Numbered from the stretch's first letter, positions 27,220 through 36,170 are shown. The stretch: 64,000 bases of DNA from Tepidanaerobacter sp. EBM-38 (GCA_001896545.1 MPOT01000086.1:41839-105838); one strand, 5' to 3'. A program made the numbers and translations. The notes: generated by a model from the sequence alone, not told the origin.

Positions 27220-29013
27220 ATGGAAATATACAGGGCTCATGTTCTGGTCTGCAAAGGCACCGGATGTGTAGCTTCCGGCAGTGAACCTATAATGGAAGCT
27301 TTTGAAAAAGAAATCGAAAAGAAAGGGCTTTCTAAAGAAGTAAAAGTAGTTCAGACAGGCTGCCTAGGCCTTTGTGAACTAGGACCAAATGTACTTATTT
27401 ATCCAGAGGGCAGTTATTACTGTACGGTAAAAGCGGAAGATGTGCCGGAAATTGTTGAAGAGCATTTGTTAAAGGGCCGTATTGTTGAACGCCTTTTATA
27501 TAAAGAACGCGATACAAAAGAGCGCTATCGTTCTTTGATGGATATTGATTTTTATAAAAGACAAAAGCGTATTGCACTAAGGCATTGCGGACTCATCAAT
27601 CCGGAGATAATTGAGGAATATATTGCAAATGACGGTTACAGAGCTTTAGCCAAGGCATTAACCGAAATGACTCCACAGCAAGTAATCGATGAAGTAAAAC
27701 AGTCTGGCCTAAGAGGCCGTGGAGGCGGTGGATTTTCAACAGGAACTAAATGGCAGTTTGCTGCAAATGCTCAAGGCGACATAAAATATGTGGTATGTAA
27801 TGCCGATGAAGGAGATCCGGGGGCTTTCATGGATCGCAGTATATTAGAAGGTGATCCGCATACGGTACTAGAAGCCATGGAGATTGCTGGTTATGCCATT
27901 GGTGCAAGTGAAGGTTATATATATGTAAGGGCAGAATACCCAATAGCCGTAAAACGCCTGGAAATAGCTATTGAACAAGCTAGAAACCATGGCCTATTAG
28001 GTAAAAACATTCTGGGAACAGATTTTAGTTTTGACATATTTATAAGACTTGGCTCAGGGGCTTTTGTGTGTGGTGAAGAAACGGCACTACTTGCTTCTGT
28101 TGAAGGACGCCGTGGTGAGCCAAGACCTAGACCGCCGTTCCCGGCAAATAAGGGACTTTGGGATAAACCCACAATTATAAATAATGTTGAAACATATGCA
28201 AATGTACCCGAAATTATTCTCAAAGGTGCAGAGTGGTTTTCCAGTATAGGTTCTGAAAAGAGTAAGGGAACTAAAGTATTTGCGGTAGGAGGCAAAATAA
28301 ATCACACCGGTCTTATAGAGATTCCAATGGGAACTACGCTTAAAGAAGTTATTTACGATATTTGCGGCGGTATACCAAACAATAAAAAATTTAAGGCAGT
28401 TCAAACTGGAGGCCCTTCCGGCGGATGCCTGCCTGCATCCCTTCTAGATATGCCTATTGAGTATGATACACTGATTCAAGCAGGCTCGATGATGGGTTCG
28501 GGCGGAATGATCGTCATGGATGAAGATAACTGTATGGTGGACATAGCTAAATTCTTCCTAACCTTTACCCAAGAAGAATCCTGCGGCAAATGCCCCCCTT
28601 GTAGGATTGGAACTAAGCGAATGCTGGAAATTCTTGAAAGAATAAGCAACGGTGAGGGAAAAGAAGGCGATATAGAACTTTTGGAAAATCTGGCCAATAG
28701 CATAAAGGCTTCTGCATTGTGCGGCCTTGGACAGACAGCTCCTAATCCAGTTTTGTCCACAATTAGATACTTCAGGGATGAATATGAAGCACATATTAAA
28801 GATAAAAAATGCCCTGCCGGTGCCTGTAAGGCTTTAGTACATTATGAAATCATAGCTGATAAATGCAAAGGCTGCGGAATGTGCTTGAAAGTATGTCCTA
28901 CTCAAGCGATCAGCGGAGAAAGAAGACAGCCTCATAAAATAGATGCAGAAAAGTGTATAAAATGTAATAGTTGTTTTGACAGATGCCCATTTGGTGCCAT
29001 TGTTAAAATATAG
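27220..29013 (+). CDS. hndC: NAD(P)-linked hydrogenase, flavoprotein subunit HndC/NuoF-like
   Basis: The 597-residue NAD(P)H-binding subunit is where electron bifurcation is thought to occur in such complexes. It contains an N-terminal 2Fe-2S thioredoxin-like domain (Cys11, 16, 48, 52), the FMN/NADH site (RGRGGGGFSTGTKW, about 165-178; NADEGDPGAFMDR), an SLBB domain, the N3-type cluster motif ESCGKCPPCRIGTKRM and two C-terminal 4Fe-4S motifs (CKGCGMCLKVCP, CIKCNSCFDRCP). Domain set and length match HndC/HydB. GAGGAGG ribosome-binding site. Confidence 0.95.
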   Translation: MEIYRAHVLVCKGTGCVASGSEPIMEAFEKEIEKKGLSKEVKVVQTGCLGLCELGPNVLIYPEGSYYCTVKAEDVPEIVEEHLLKGRIVERLLYKERDTKERYRSLMDIDFYKRQKRIALRHCGLINPEIIEEYIANDGYRALAKALTEMTPQQVIDEVKQSGLRGRGGGGFSTGTKWQFAANAQGDIKYVVCNADEGDPGAFMDRSILEGDPHTVLEAMEIAGYAIGASEGYIYVRAEYPIAVKRLEIAIEQARNHGLLGKNILGTDFSFDIFIRLGSGAFVCGEETALLASVEGRRGEPRPRPPFPANKGLWDKPTIINNVETYANVPEIILKGAEWFSSIGSEKSKGTKVFAVGGKINHTGLIEIPMGTTLKEVIYDICGGIPNNKKFKAVQTGGPSGGCLPASLLDMPIEYDTLIQAGSMMGSGGMIVMDEDNCMVDIAKFFLTFTQEESCGKCPPCRIGTKRMLEILERISNGEGKEGDIELLENLANSIKASALCGLGQTAPNPVLSTIRYFRDEYEAHIKDKKCPAGACKALVHYEIIADKCKGCGMCLKVCPTQAISGERRQPHKIDAEKCIKCNSCFDRCPFGAIVKI

Positions 29014-29040
29014 CATTAGCGAAGGGAGAGATAAAAACTC

Positions 29041-30792
29041 ATGGATATGGTGACATTGACGATAGATGGTATAAAAGTGCAAGCTCCAAAAGATGCTACA
29101 GTGCTTGAGGCTGCTCGAAAAGCCGGAATCAAAATCCCCACACTTTGTTTTTTAAAAGGAGTAAACGAAATAGGTGCATGTCGAATGTGTGTTGTAGAAG
29201 TAAAAGGGGCTAAGTCATTACAGACAGCTTGTGTTTTACCGGTGTCTGACGGTATGGAGGTTATTACTAATTCAGCGGCCGTAAGAGAGTCACGAAAAGT
29301 GACTTTAGAACTACTGCTCTCAGATCATAATTTAGAATGCCCGACATGTATAAGAAATCTCAATTGTGAGCTTCAGAAACTGTCTGAAGAGCTGGGTGTC
29401 CAAGCTATAAGATATCCTGGTGAAAAGAGCAAGGCACAATATGATGATTTTTCACCTTCTATAGTAAGGGATACATCAAAATGTATTTTATGCAGAAGGT
29501 GTGTGAGCACATGCCATAAAGTACAAAGCGTAGGTGTTATATCCCCTAACTATCGGGGATTTAATACGGTGATTGCACCAGTATACGACATGAGCCTCAG
29601 TGAAGTTTCGTGCGTTAATTGCGGTCAGTGCATAATGGCATGTCCGGTCGGCGCTTTAAAAGAAAAAGACGATACAGATAAAGTTTGGAAGGCTTTGGCT
29701 GATCCTGAAAAATATGTTATAGTTCAAACAGCCCCAGCTATTAGGGTATCATTAGGTGAAGAATTCGGTGGAGAACTGGGTACTATAGTTACTAAGAAGT
29801 TACCGGCAGCTTTGAGAAGACTCGGCTTTGACAAGGTCTTTGATACGGACTTTTCGGCTGACCTTACTATTTTAGAAGAGGGCTCGGAATTTCTAGATAG
29901 GCTGCAAAACGGCGGCAAACTTCCGCTTATCACATCATGCAGTCCTGGCTGGATTAAGTTCTGCGAGCATTACTATCCTGAATTTCTTGACAATCTTTCC
30001 ACATGCAAGTCACCTCAGCAAATGTTTGGAGCTCTTGTTAAGACCTACTATGCGGAAAAAATGGGAATAGATCCATCAAAGATTTTCTCAGTTTCCATTA
30101 TGCCGTGTACTGCAAAAAAATATGAATGCAAGCGTCCGGAAATGTTCTCTAGTGGATATCAAGATGTAGATGTAGCACTGACTACCCGTGAACTTTCAAG
30201 GATGCTTAAAGAAGCCGGGATTAATCTAAACAATCTACCAGATGAAGAATTTGATGAACCGTTGGGAATATCTACAGGAGCCGGTGCCATATTTGGAGCT
30301 ACCGGAGGTGTTATGGAAGCAGCCTTAAGGACCGTTTATGAAATAGTAACAAAGAAGGAATTAAAAAACATAGATTTTACAGAAGTTAGGGGCGTTGAAG
30401 GAGTAAAAGAAGCTACAATCGATATAGACGGCATTAAGGTTAATGTTGCGGTAGCACATGGCTTATCCAATGCCAGGGTTGTTCTGGATAGGGTAAAAAA
30501 TGGTGAAGCTAACTATCATTTTATAGAAATTATGGCTTGCCCCGGAGGATGTGTTGGTGGAGGCGGCCAGCCGATATTAAATGCCGATGAACGCTGGGAA
30601 GCCGACTACAGGGAAGAAAGAGCAAAGGCCATATACGAGGTTGACCGTAATATGCCGCTGAGAAAATCTCATGAAAATCCTGCAGTTAAGTCCTTGTATA
30701 AAGAGTTTTTGGGTGAGCCTCTCGGTGAAAAATCGCACAAATTACTTCATACACACTATACAAAGCGCGAATTGTATCCTGCAACAAAATAG
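29041..30792 (+). CDS. hndD: [FeFe] hydrogenase catalytic subunit HndD/HydA-like
   Basis: This 583-residue subunit makes or consumes H2 at the H-cluster. Its order is: a 2Fe-2S domain (CRMC region), a His/Cys cluster (SDHNLECPTC...C), two 4Fe-4S motifs (CILCRRCVSTCH, CVNCGQCIMACP), then H-cluster motifs L1 TSCSPGW (298-304), L2 MPCTAKKYE (354-362) and L3 MACPGGCVGGGGQP (from 498). L1 has Ser where many enzymes have a second Cys. A C-terminal tail with HTHYTKRELYP ends the protein. It is the last gene of the operon that starts with rex. Confidence 0.95.
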   Translation: MDMVTLTIDGIKVQAPKDATVLEAARKAGIKIPTLCFLKGVNEIGACRMCVVEVKGAKSLQTACVLPVSDGMEVITNSAAVRESRKVTLELLLSDHNLECPTCIRNLNCELQKLSEELGVQAIRYPGEKSKAQYDDFSPSIVRDTSKCILCRRCVSTCHKVQSVGVISPNYRGFNTVIAPVYDMSLSEVSCVNCGQCIMACPVGALKEKDDTDKVWKALADPEKYVIVQTAPAIRVSLGEEFGGELGTIVTKKLPAALRRLGFDKVFDTDFSADLTILEEGSEFLDRLQNGGKLPLITSCSPGWIKFCEHYYPEFLDNLSTCKSPQQMFGALVKTYYAEKMGIDPSKIFSVSIMPCTAKKYECKRPEMFSSGYQDVDVALTTRELSRMLKEAGINLNNLPDEEFDEPLGISTGAGAIFGATGGVMEAALRTVYEIVTKKELKNIDFTEVRGVEGVKEATIDIDGIKVNVAVAHGLSNARVVLDRVKNGEANYHFIEIMACPGGCVGGGGQPILNADERWEADYREERAKAIYEVDRNMPLRKSHENPAVKSLYKEFLGEPLGEKSHKLLHTHYTKRELYPATK

Positions 30793-30827
30793 CGAGCAAA
30801 TAGAATAGATATTCTTTGACATATCAG

Positions 30828-30870
30828 GGTGGAAAGTGAAGGAGCATGTGCTAGTGCGTCACTTTCCACC
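30828..30870 (+). terminator. Terminator-like hairpin after the hydrogenase operon
   Basis: GGTGGAAAGTGA (30828-30839) and TCACTTTCCACC (30859-30870) form a 12-bp perfect stem with a 19-base loop, followed by TATTCTTATAATTTTTT. The T-run is interrupted, so termination may be partial. Confidence 0.7.
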
Positions 30871-30885
30871 TATTCTTATAATTTT

Positions 30886-30903
30886 TTGCTAATTAATTAA
30901 CAA
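30886..30903. promoter_or_regulatory. Rex-like operator, upstream copy
   Basis: TTGCTAATTAATTAACAA differs from the TTGTTAA-N4-TTAACAA consensus by one base. It lies 13 bases upstream of the -35 element of the channel gene promoter. Confidence 0.75.
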
Positions 30904-30916
30904 ATATTAAAACCTG

Positions 30917-30945
30917 TTGAATGCAGATTAGTTCTGTTATATAAT
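30917..30945 (+). promoter_or_regulatory. Sigma-A promoter of the formate/nitrite-type channel gene
   Basis: TTGAAT (30917-30922) and a perfect TATAAT (30940-30945) are separated by 17 bases. Rex-like sites lie on both sides. Confidence 0.8.
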
Positions 30946-30974
30946 CAGATTAATATTTTTTTATTTTTAAATTA

Positions 30975-30992
30975 ATGTTAAAAAATTAACAA
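30975..30992. promoter_or_regulatory. Rex-like operator, downstream copy
   Basis: ATGTTAAAAAATTAACAA differs from the Rex consensus by one base. It lies about 25 bases downstream of the predicted transcription start and runs into the AAGGAGG of the channel gene. Together with the site at 30886 it brackets the promoter. Confidence 0.7.
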
Positions 30993-31005
30993 GGAGGTTT
31001 GAATA

Positions 31006-31845
31006 ATGAATAATTTTTATAGTCCAAAAGAAATAGCAGAGGCATATGACAACATTTCTGTAAGTAAAGCAAAAAATTCTATAACCAACTTATTTATTTT
31101 AGGGGTTTTAGCGGGAATTTATATTGCTTCTGCAGGTTTTGCATCGCAAACCATATCTTATGCTATTGAAAACCCCGGCTTATCTAAATTTGCAAGCGGA
31201 GCGGTGTTTCCAGTAGGGTTAATTCTTGTTGTACTTGCCGGAGCAGAACTTTTTACCGGCAACAATCTGATGATAATCGGATTTATGGATAAAAAAATAT
31301 GTTTTAACGAGCTTCTTAGAAACTGGATTACAGTGTACATAGCAAACTTTGTAGGATCAGTTTTGTTTGCGTTTTTGGTCAGCCGTAGCGGCCTTTTTGA
31401 CAATGCCGGTGGGCTTTTGGGTGCAACCGCAATCAAGACAGCTGTTGCTAAAGTTTCATTACCGTTCAATCAAGCGTTGATTAGGGGATTGTTGTGCAAT
31501 ATCATGGTAGTTTTAGCTGTTTGGATGGCAACTGCCGCTAAAGATATAGTAAGTAAAATTTCTGCTATCTGGTTTCCTATTATGCTTTTTGTAATGTCTG
31601 GTTTTGAACATAGTATTGCGAACATGTATTTTATACCAGCAGGCATTTTCGCTAAATCAAATGCAGATTATCTTAAAGCAGGTCAAATTGAGGTGGCATC
31701 CCTGAGCAAATTAAATTTAAGCGGACTTTTTGCTAATCTGGTTCCCGTTACTGTCGGAAATATTTTAGGTGGGGCTATCATAATCGGCTTGTCTTATTGG
31801 TATGTTTATAGATTTACTCCTGATAAAATGAATTTTAAAAGCTAA
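31006..31845 (+). CDS. Formate/nitrite transporter (FNT) family channel
   Basis: This 279-residue, six-helix membrane protein starts with the FNT pattern FYSPKEIAEAYDNIS, then the LAGIYIASAG segment and the AGAELFTGNNLMI and NFVGSVLFA motifs of FocA/NirC proteins, and SGFEHSIANMYFIPAGIF later. FNT channels pass formate, nitrite, hydrosulfide or other small anions; the exact substrate cannot be read from sequence. Rex-like boxes at its promoter suggest an anion of redox metabolism such as formate. AAGGAGG precedes the ATG. Confidence 0.88.
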   Translation: MNNFYSPKEIAEAYDNISVSKAKNSITNLFILGVLAGIYIASAGFASQTISYAIENPGLSKFASGAVFPVGLILVVLAGAELFTGNNLMIIGFMDKKICFNELLRNWITVYIANFVGSVLFAFLVSRSGLFDNAGGLLGATAIKTAVAKVSLPFNQALIRGLLCNIMVVLAVWMATAAKDIVSKISAIWFPIMLFVMSGFEHSIANMYFIPAGIFAKSNADYLKAGQIEVASLSKLNLSGLFANLVPVTVGNILGGAIIIGLSYWYVYRFTPDKMNFKS

Positions 31846-31886
31846 AGCGAAAACAGCAAATATTAGCTTGCTATTATAGATTAAAA

Positions 31887-31987
31887 TTGACATAAAATTT
31901 AATTGCCCAAGATAAATAAAATATTTTTCCGAATATGATATTATGTAAAAAGAGTTTAATAAAGTGTATACTATATACTTTATTAAA
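31887..31987 (+). promoter_or_regulatory. Promoter candidate and palindrome before rnf
   Basis: The 227-bp gap before rnfC holds TTGACA (31887-31892) with a weak -10 (GATAAA) after 18 bases. A 33-base palindrome at 31955-31987 follows: TTTAATAAAGTGTATA and TATATACTTTATTAAA around one base, with one mismatch. The palindrome also contains TATACT, which could be a second -10. It is an operator or leader hairpin of the rnf transcript. No Rex box is visible here. Confidence 0.5.
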
Positions 31988-32072
31988 AACTTTTTCTGAA
32001 AATAAGAGGTTTTTAATAAATAATGTCGAATAGTATTTAAGTTAGCTCAAGCTCAAAGGAAGAGGTGAAACA

Positions 32073-33395
32073 ATGATTAAAACCTTCAAAGGAGGTATAC
32101 ATCCTCCGTATAATAAAGATTTGACAAAAAATAAACCTATTGAAAAGGCTGTCCTGCCTAAGAAGGTTACAATTCCTATGGGCATGCATATAGGTGCTCC
32201 ATGCGAGCCGATAGTAAAAGTCGGAGATTTAGTTAAGAAAGGTCAAAAGGTTGGCGAGGCAAAAGCTTTTGTATCAGCACCTGTTCATGCCAGTGTTTCG
32301 GGGAAAGTCGTTGCTGTAGAACCTAGGCCTTGGCCGGGTGGAGGACTAATGATGTCGGTTGTTATCGAATCTGACGGAAAAGACGAATTATTTGAAGGTG
32401 TAGTACCTTCTAAACCGATCGAACAATTGACACCTGATGAGATAAAAAACCTTATAAGAGAAGCAGGAATAACAGGTCTTGGTGGTGCCGGTTTTCCTAC
32501 TCAGGTTAAATTATCTGTACCTCCGGAAAAAAATGTTGATACTATTATTGTAAATGCTGCCGAATGCGAGCCATACATTACGGCAGACCATAGACTGTTA
32601 CTTGAACGCCCTGAAGATGTCATATTTGGTCTTGAGGCCATTATGAAGGCAACGGGTGTCAAAAAAAGCTTCATAGGAATAGAAGACAATAAACCGGATG
32701 CGATAGATTCAATCAATAAAGTAATTGCAGGTAAGAAAGATATTGAAGTAGTGGTTTTAGCTACCAAATACCCACAAGGAGGCGAGAAACAGCTAATAAA
32801 AGCTGTTACAGGCCGAGAAGTTCCTTCAGGCGGTCTGCCTATGGATGTAGGGGTTATTGTAAACAATGCAGGGACATGTGCGGCCATTGCAAATGCATTA
32901 AAGACCGGCATGCCTTTGATTGAAAGGATAACTACGGTAACCGGCTCAGGGGTAAAGGAACCTAAGAACCTTTTAATAAGGATTGGGACTCCCTTGATAG
33001 ATATTATCGAACAATGCGGCGGTTTTAAAGGTACACCGGGTAAAGTTCTTATGGGAGGCCCTATGATGGGATTGGCTCAATCTGAGCTAGATGTGCCGGC
33101 AATAAAAGGCACTTCGGGTATATTAGTCTTGGAAAAGTCGGATGTTAAGTTATTTGAACCTTCACCATGCATCCGATGTGCCAGATGTGTCGACGCATGT
33201 CCGATAAATCTTTTGCCGACTAATCTTGCTAAATTTACTGAAAGAGGCATGTGGGCAGAAGCAGAAAATTACCATGCATTGGATTGCATCGAGTGCGGAT
33301 GCTGCTCATACGTATGCCCGGCACACATACCGTTAACTCAGCATATAAGAGTTGCCAAAAGTCATATTATAGAATTGAGGAAGAAAAATAAATAA
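32073..33395 (+). CDS. rnfC: Rnf complex subunit RnfC
   Basis: RnfC is the NADH-oxidising or NAD-reducing cytoplasmic subunit of the Na+/H+-translocating ferredoxin:NAD+ oxidoreductase. Its 440 residues include an N-terminal barrel (FKGGIHPPYNKDLT), a NuoF-like glycine-rich site (GLGGAGFPTQVKL), an SLBB-like region and two 4Fe-4S motifs (CIRCARCVDACP, CIECGCCSYVCP). It is the first gene of rnfCDGEAB, the order found in clostridia and Acetobacterium. Confidence 0.96.
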   Translation: MIKTFKGGIHPPYNKDLTKNKPIEKAVLPKKVTIPMGMHIGAPCEPIVKVGDLVKKGQKVGEAKAFVSAPVHASVSGKVVAVEPRPWPGGGLMMSVVIESDGKDELFEGVVPSKPIEQLTPDEIKNLIREAGITGLGGAGFPTQVKLSVPPEKNVDTIIVNAAECEPYITADHRLLLERPEDVIFGLEAIMKATGVKKSFIGIEDNKPDAIDSINKVIAGKKDIEVVVLATKYPQGGEKQLIKAVTGREVPSGGLPMDVGVIVNNAGTCAAIANALKTGMPLIERITTVTGSGVKEPKNLLIRIGTPLIDIIEQCGGFKGTPGKVLMGGPMMGLAQSELDVPAIKGTSGILVLEKSDVKLFEPSPCIRCARCVDACPINLLPTNLAKFTERGMWAEAENYHALDCIECGCCSYVCPAHIPLTQHIRVAKSHIIELRKKNK

Positions 33396-33461
33396 ACTTT
33401 TCAGTAAAAATGTTTAACTGTTTATATTCAAACAAAGTAACGAGATGGGAGGTAGTTATGG

Positions 33462-34385
33462 ATGGATGATTACAGGTTAATTACCACGTCTTCTCCTCAT
33501 ATACATTCGGGAGAAAGTGTTTCGAGAATAATGTTCAATGTAGCAATAGCATTATTATTGCCTACCTTTGCTGGAATATATTATTTCGGCTTTCGAGCCT
33601 TAGCTCTTGTTATTATAACTAGCCTTTCAGCAATACTAACTGAAGCTGTGTTTCAAAAGCTGAGGAATAAGCCTATTACTATAATGGACGGTAGTGCTTT
33701 AGTAACCGGTATGCTATTGGCTCTTAATTTACCGCCTGGTCTGCCTTATTGGATGGCTGTAGTTGGTGCGGTAGCAGCAATCGCTTTAGGAAAACAGATT
33801 TATGGTGGTTTAGGCTCAAATCCGTTTAATCCTGCTCTTATCGGCAGAGTATTTTTAATGATATCATTTACAACTCCGATGACTACATGGATAAATCCTG
33901 TTGATGGTACTACGGGAGCAACTCCGCTTTCACTGATGAAGATGCAGGGAATCACAACGGATTATGCAAAGCTCTTTTTCGGGAATGTAGGAGGTTCTCT
34001 GGGAGAAACTTGCGCATTGCTTATTATTATTGGAGGTATGTACCTTATATTTAAGGGGTATGTTGATTGGAAAATACCGGCGAGCTATCTGGGAACCGTA
34101 GCGATTCTATCGGTAATCCTTGGTCAAGATCCCATTTTCCATTTGCTTTCAGGAGGCCTTATGCTCGGAGCTTTCTTTATGGCAACGGATATGGTAACAA
34201 CACCTCTGAGCGGGCCTGGTAAACTCATTTTTGGTATTGGTGCGGGTTTGTTGACAGTAATTATAAGATTTTACGGAGGATATCCTGAAGGCGTATCTTT
34301 TTCCATTCTTCTGATGAATGCTTTTACCCCATTGATAAATCGCTTTACTGTACCTAAAATCTATGGGGAGGTGAAAGCCAAATGA
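33462..34385 (+). CDS. rnfD: Rnf complex subunit RnfD
   Basis: This 307-residue integral membrane flavoprotein has about nine hydrophobic segments. FMN is expected to be attached to Thr154 in the DGTTGATPLS motif, the target of ApbE, which is encoded 12 kb upstream. The GSNPFNPALIGRVF and MATDMVTTPLS segments are typical of RnfD/NqrB. GGGAGG lies nine bases before ATG 33462. The ATG at 33458 opens only a three-codon frame. The 3' end overlaps rnfG. Confidence 0.95.
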   Translation: MDDYRLITTSSPHIHSGESVSRIMFNVAIALLLPTFAGIYYFGFRALALVIITSLSAILTEAVFQKLRNKPITIMDGSALVTGMLLALNLPPGLPYWMAVVGAVAAIALGKQIYGGLGSNPFNPALIGRVFLMISFTTPMTTWINPVDGTTGATPLSLMKMQGITTDYAKLFFGNVGGSLGETCALLIIIGGMYLIFKGYVDWKIPASYLGTVAILSVILGQDPIFHLLSGGLMLGAFFMATDMVTTPLSGPGKLIFGIGAGLLTVIIRFYGGYPEGVSFSILLMNAFTPLINRFTVPKIYGEVKAK

Positions 34386-34924
34386 ATCAGTATGCAAAAA
34401 TGATTATAGTTCTTATGATTATTTCTATTGCATCCGGAGCTGTGCTGGCATTATCTTATGAAGTAACGAATCCAAAAATTCAGGAACAGGCAAGGCAAAA
34501 ATTAGAAGAATCGGTGCTTAAAGTAATTCCTGGCGCTGCAAAGATGGAAGTAGTCCAAAAAGAAGACATGACAATTTACTTAGGCCTTGACGAACAGGGT
34601 AATAAGAAGGGGATTGCATTTAAAGCTGTCGGTTCGGGTTTTAATGGGGCTATTGAGCTGATGGTGGGTTATAACCCTTCGGAAGGAAAGCTTACAGGTG
34701 TAGAAATTCTTTCAATGAGCGAAACCCCCGGTCTTGGTGCAAAAATAAAGGAAGAGGCTTTCACAAATCAGTTTAATGGGAAATCAGTAGAAGATAAATT
34801 CATTGCCAAAGAAGATGTGCAGGCAATATCAGGTGCTACAATATCTTCCACAGCTGTAGCGAAGGCAGTCAAAACTTCACTGGATAATGTTATGAAAATA
34901 TATCCTGTGGGAGGCGATTTCTAG
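34382..34924 (+). CDS. rnfG: Rnf complex subunit RnfG
   Basis: RnfG (180 residues) has one N-terminal transmembrane helix and an extracytoplasmic FMN-binding domain. The ApbE recognition sequence SGAT is at 150-153, with Thr153 the expected FMN attachment site, and it is preceded by ETPGLGAKI, which contacts the flavin in homologues. The ATG overlaps the rnfD stop by four bases. Confidence 0.95.
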   Translation: MNQYAKMIIVLMIISIASGAVLALSYEVTNPKIQEQARQKLEESVLKVIPGAAKMEVVQKEDMTIYLGLDEQGNKKGIAFKAVGSGFNGAIELMVGYNPSEGKLTGVEILSMSETPGLGAKIKEEAFTNQFNGKSVEDKFIAKEDVQAISGATISSTAVAKAVKTSLDNVMKIYPVGGDF

Positions 34925-34926
34925 TT

Positions 34927-35523
34927 ATGCAATTATTTAAGGATTTTATTAACGGTATATGGAATGAAAATCCAATATTTAGGATGGTCATAGGAATTTG
35001 TTCCGCATTGGCTGTAACCACTGCTGCAAACAACGGCATTGCAATGGGTATGGCACTGACTTTTGTGCTGACATGTTCTAGCATATTAATATCATTACTT
35101 AGAAATATAATTCCTGCGAAGGTCAGAATACCCTGTTATATTATAGTAGTTGCAACCTTTACTACAGTTGTCGACCTTTTTATGAAAGCATATTTTCCAT
35201 CATTATATGAGGTTATGGGAATATTCATTCCTCTCATTGTAGTCAATTGCATTGTCTTGGCACGAGCCGAAGCCTTTGCATCAAAGGTAGGACCTGTTCG
35301 AGCCACGGCCGATGCTTTAGGGATGGGTTTAGGCTACACATGGGCTATTACTTTAATCAGTATGATAAGAGAATTGATGGGTGCAGGGACACTATTTGGT
35401 TATCATATAATGGGTGAAGGTTTTACTCCTTGGACAATTATGATAATGCCTCCCGGTGCCTTTATCGTAATGGGTATATTGGTCGGATTAATGAATATGA
35501 TTACCAGAAAACCGGTTGAATAA
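34927..35523 (+). CDS. rnfE: Rnf complex subunit RnfE
   Basis: RnfE (198 residues) has six membrane helices, homologous to RnfA in inverted topology. Conserved Cys segments VLTCSSILIS and VVNCIVLARAEAFA would provide ligands of the Fe-S centre between RnfA and RnfE. Two bases separate it from rnfG. Confidence 0.94.
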   Translation: MQLFKDFINGIWNENPIFRMVIGICSALAVTTAANNGIAMGMALTFVLTCSSILISLLRNIIPAKVRIPCYIIVVATFTTVVDLFMKAYFPSLYEVMGIFIPLIVVNCIVLARAEAFASKVGPVRATADALGMGLGYTWAITLISMIRELMGAGTLFGYHIMGEGFTPWTIMIMPPGAFIVMGILVGLMNMITRKPVE

Positions 35524-35554
35524 ACTGATAGCCATTGAAGGGGTGTGGTGACAG

Positions 35555-36145
35555 ATGGCAAAAGAATTGTTTTTTATTATAATAGGTTCAATTTTTGTTA
35601 ACAATTTTGTATTTTCAAGATTTCTGGGAAACTGTCCCTTTCTAGGTGTTTCAAATAAAACTGAAACTGCTATCGGAATGGGCATAGCAACAACCTTTGT
35701 CTTGACTATGACGGCAGTAGCAGCTTATTTTATACAAAACTATGTATTAGCACCTTTTGGGCTAGAACCCTTTTTACAGATAGTTTCATTTATCTTAGTA
35801 ATAGCGTCACTGGTGCAGTTGGTGGAAATGGTAATATTAAAGGTAAGTCCGGCATTGTATAATGCCTTTGGCATATTCTTGCCTTTGATAACTACCAACT
35901 GTATAGTAATGGCAGTGGCTCTTCTAATACCAATGAACAATTACAATCTTATTAAAAGCATTGCACTGGGTTTAGGAGCAGGCTTAGGATTTACACTGGC
36001 TTTAGCATTGATGTCCGGAATTCGTGAAGATTTAGAGTTTGCGGATGTCCCGGAAGCTTTGAGAGGGCCGGCCATAGTTTTTATTACAGCAGGCCTGTTG
36101 TCTTTAATATTTTTAGGATTTACAGGGCTTGTTCCATTAGCATAA
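35555..36145 (+). CDS. rnfA: Rnf complex subunit RnfA
   Basis: RnfA (196 residues) has six hydrophobic helices; NNFVFSRFLGNCPFLGVS and LITTNCIVMAVAL carry the Cys residues expected to share the membrane-embedded Fe-S cluster with RnfE. It is probably part of the ion-translocating core. GGGGTG lies upstream of the ATG. Confidence 0.95.
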   Translation: MAKELFFIIIGSIFVNNFVFSRFLGNCPFLGVSNKTETAIGMGIATTFVLTMTAVAAYFIQNYVLAPFGLEPFLQIVSFILVIASLVQLVEMVILKVSPALYNAFGIFLPLITTNCIVMAVALLIPMNNYNLIKSIALGLGAGLGFTLALALMSGIREDLEFADVPEALRGPAIVFITAGLLSLIFLGFTGLVPLA

Positions 36146-36170
36146 ATACCGGAGGAGGGAGGTAAATAAA

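Noticed and set aside
28087..28404. Minus-strand frames inside hndC, rnfB and other Fe-S genes
   Set aside because: They are antisense shadows of strongly conserved coding sequence, without start signals.
30793..31005. Small RNA or riboswitch before the FNT gene
   Set aside because: The segment is accounted for by the operon terminator, two Rex-like boxes and a sigma-A promoter.
33458..33469. ATG at 33458 as start of rnfD
   Set aside because: It is in another frame and reaches a stop after three codons; the ATG at 33462 starts the real frame with good spacing.
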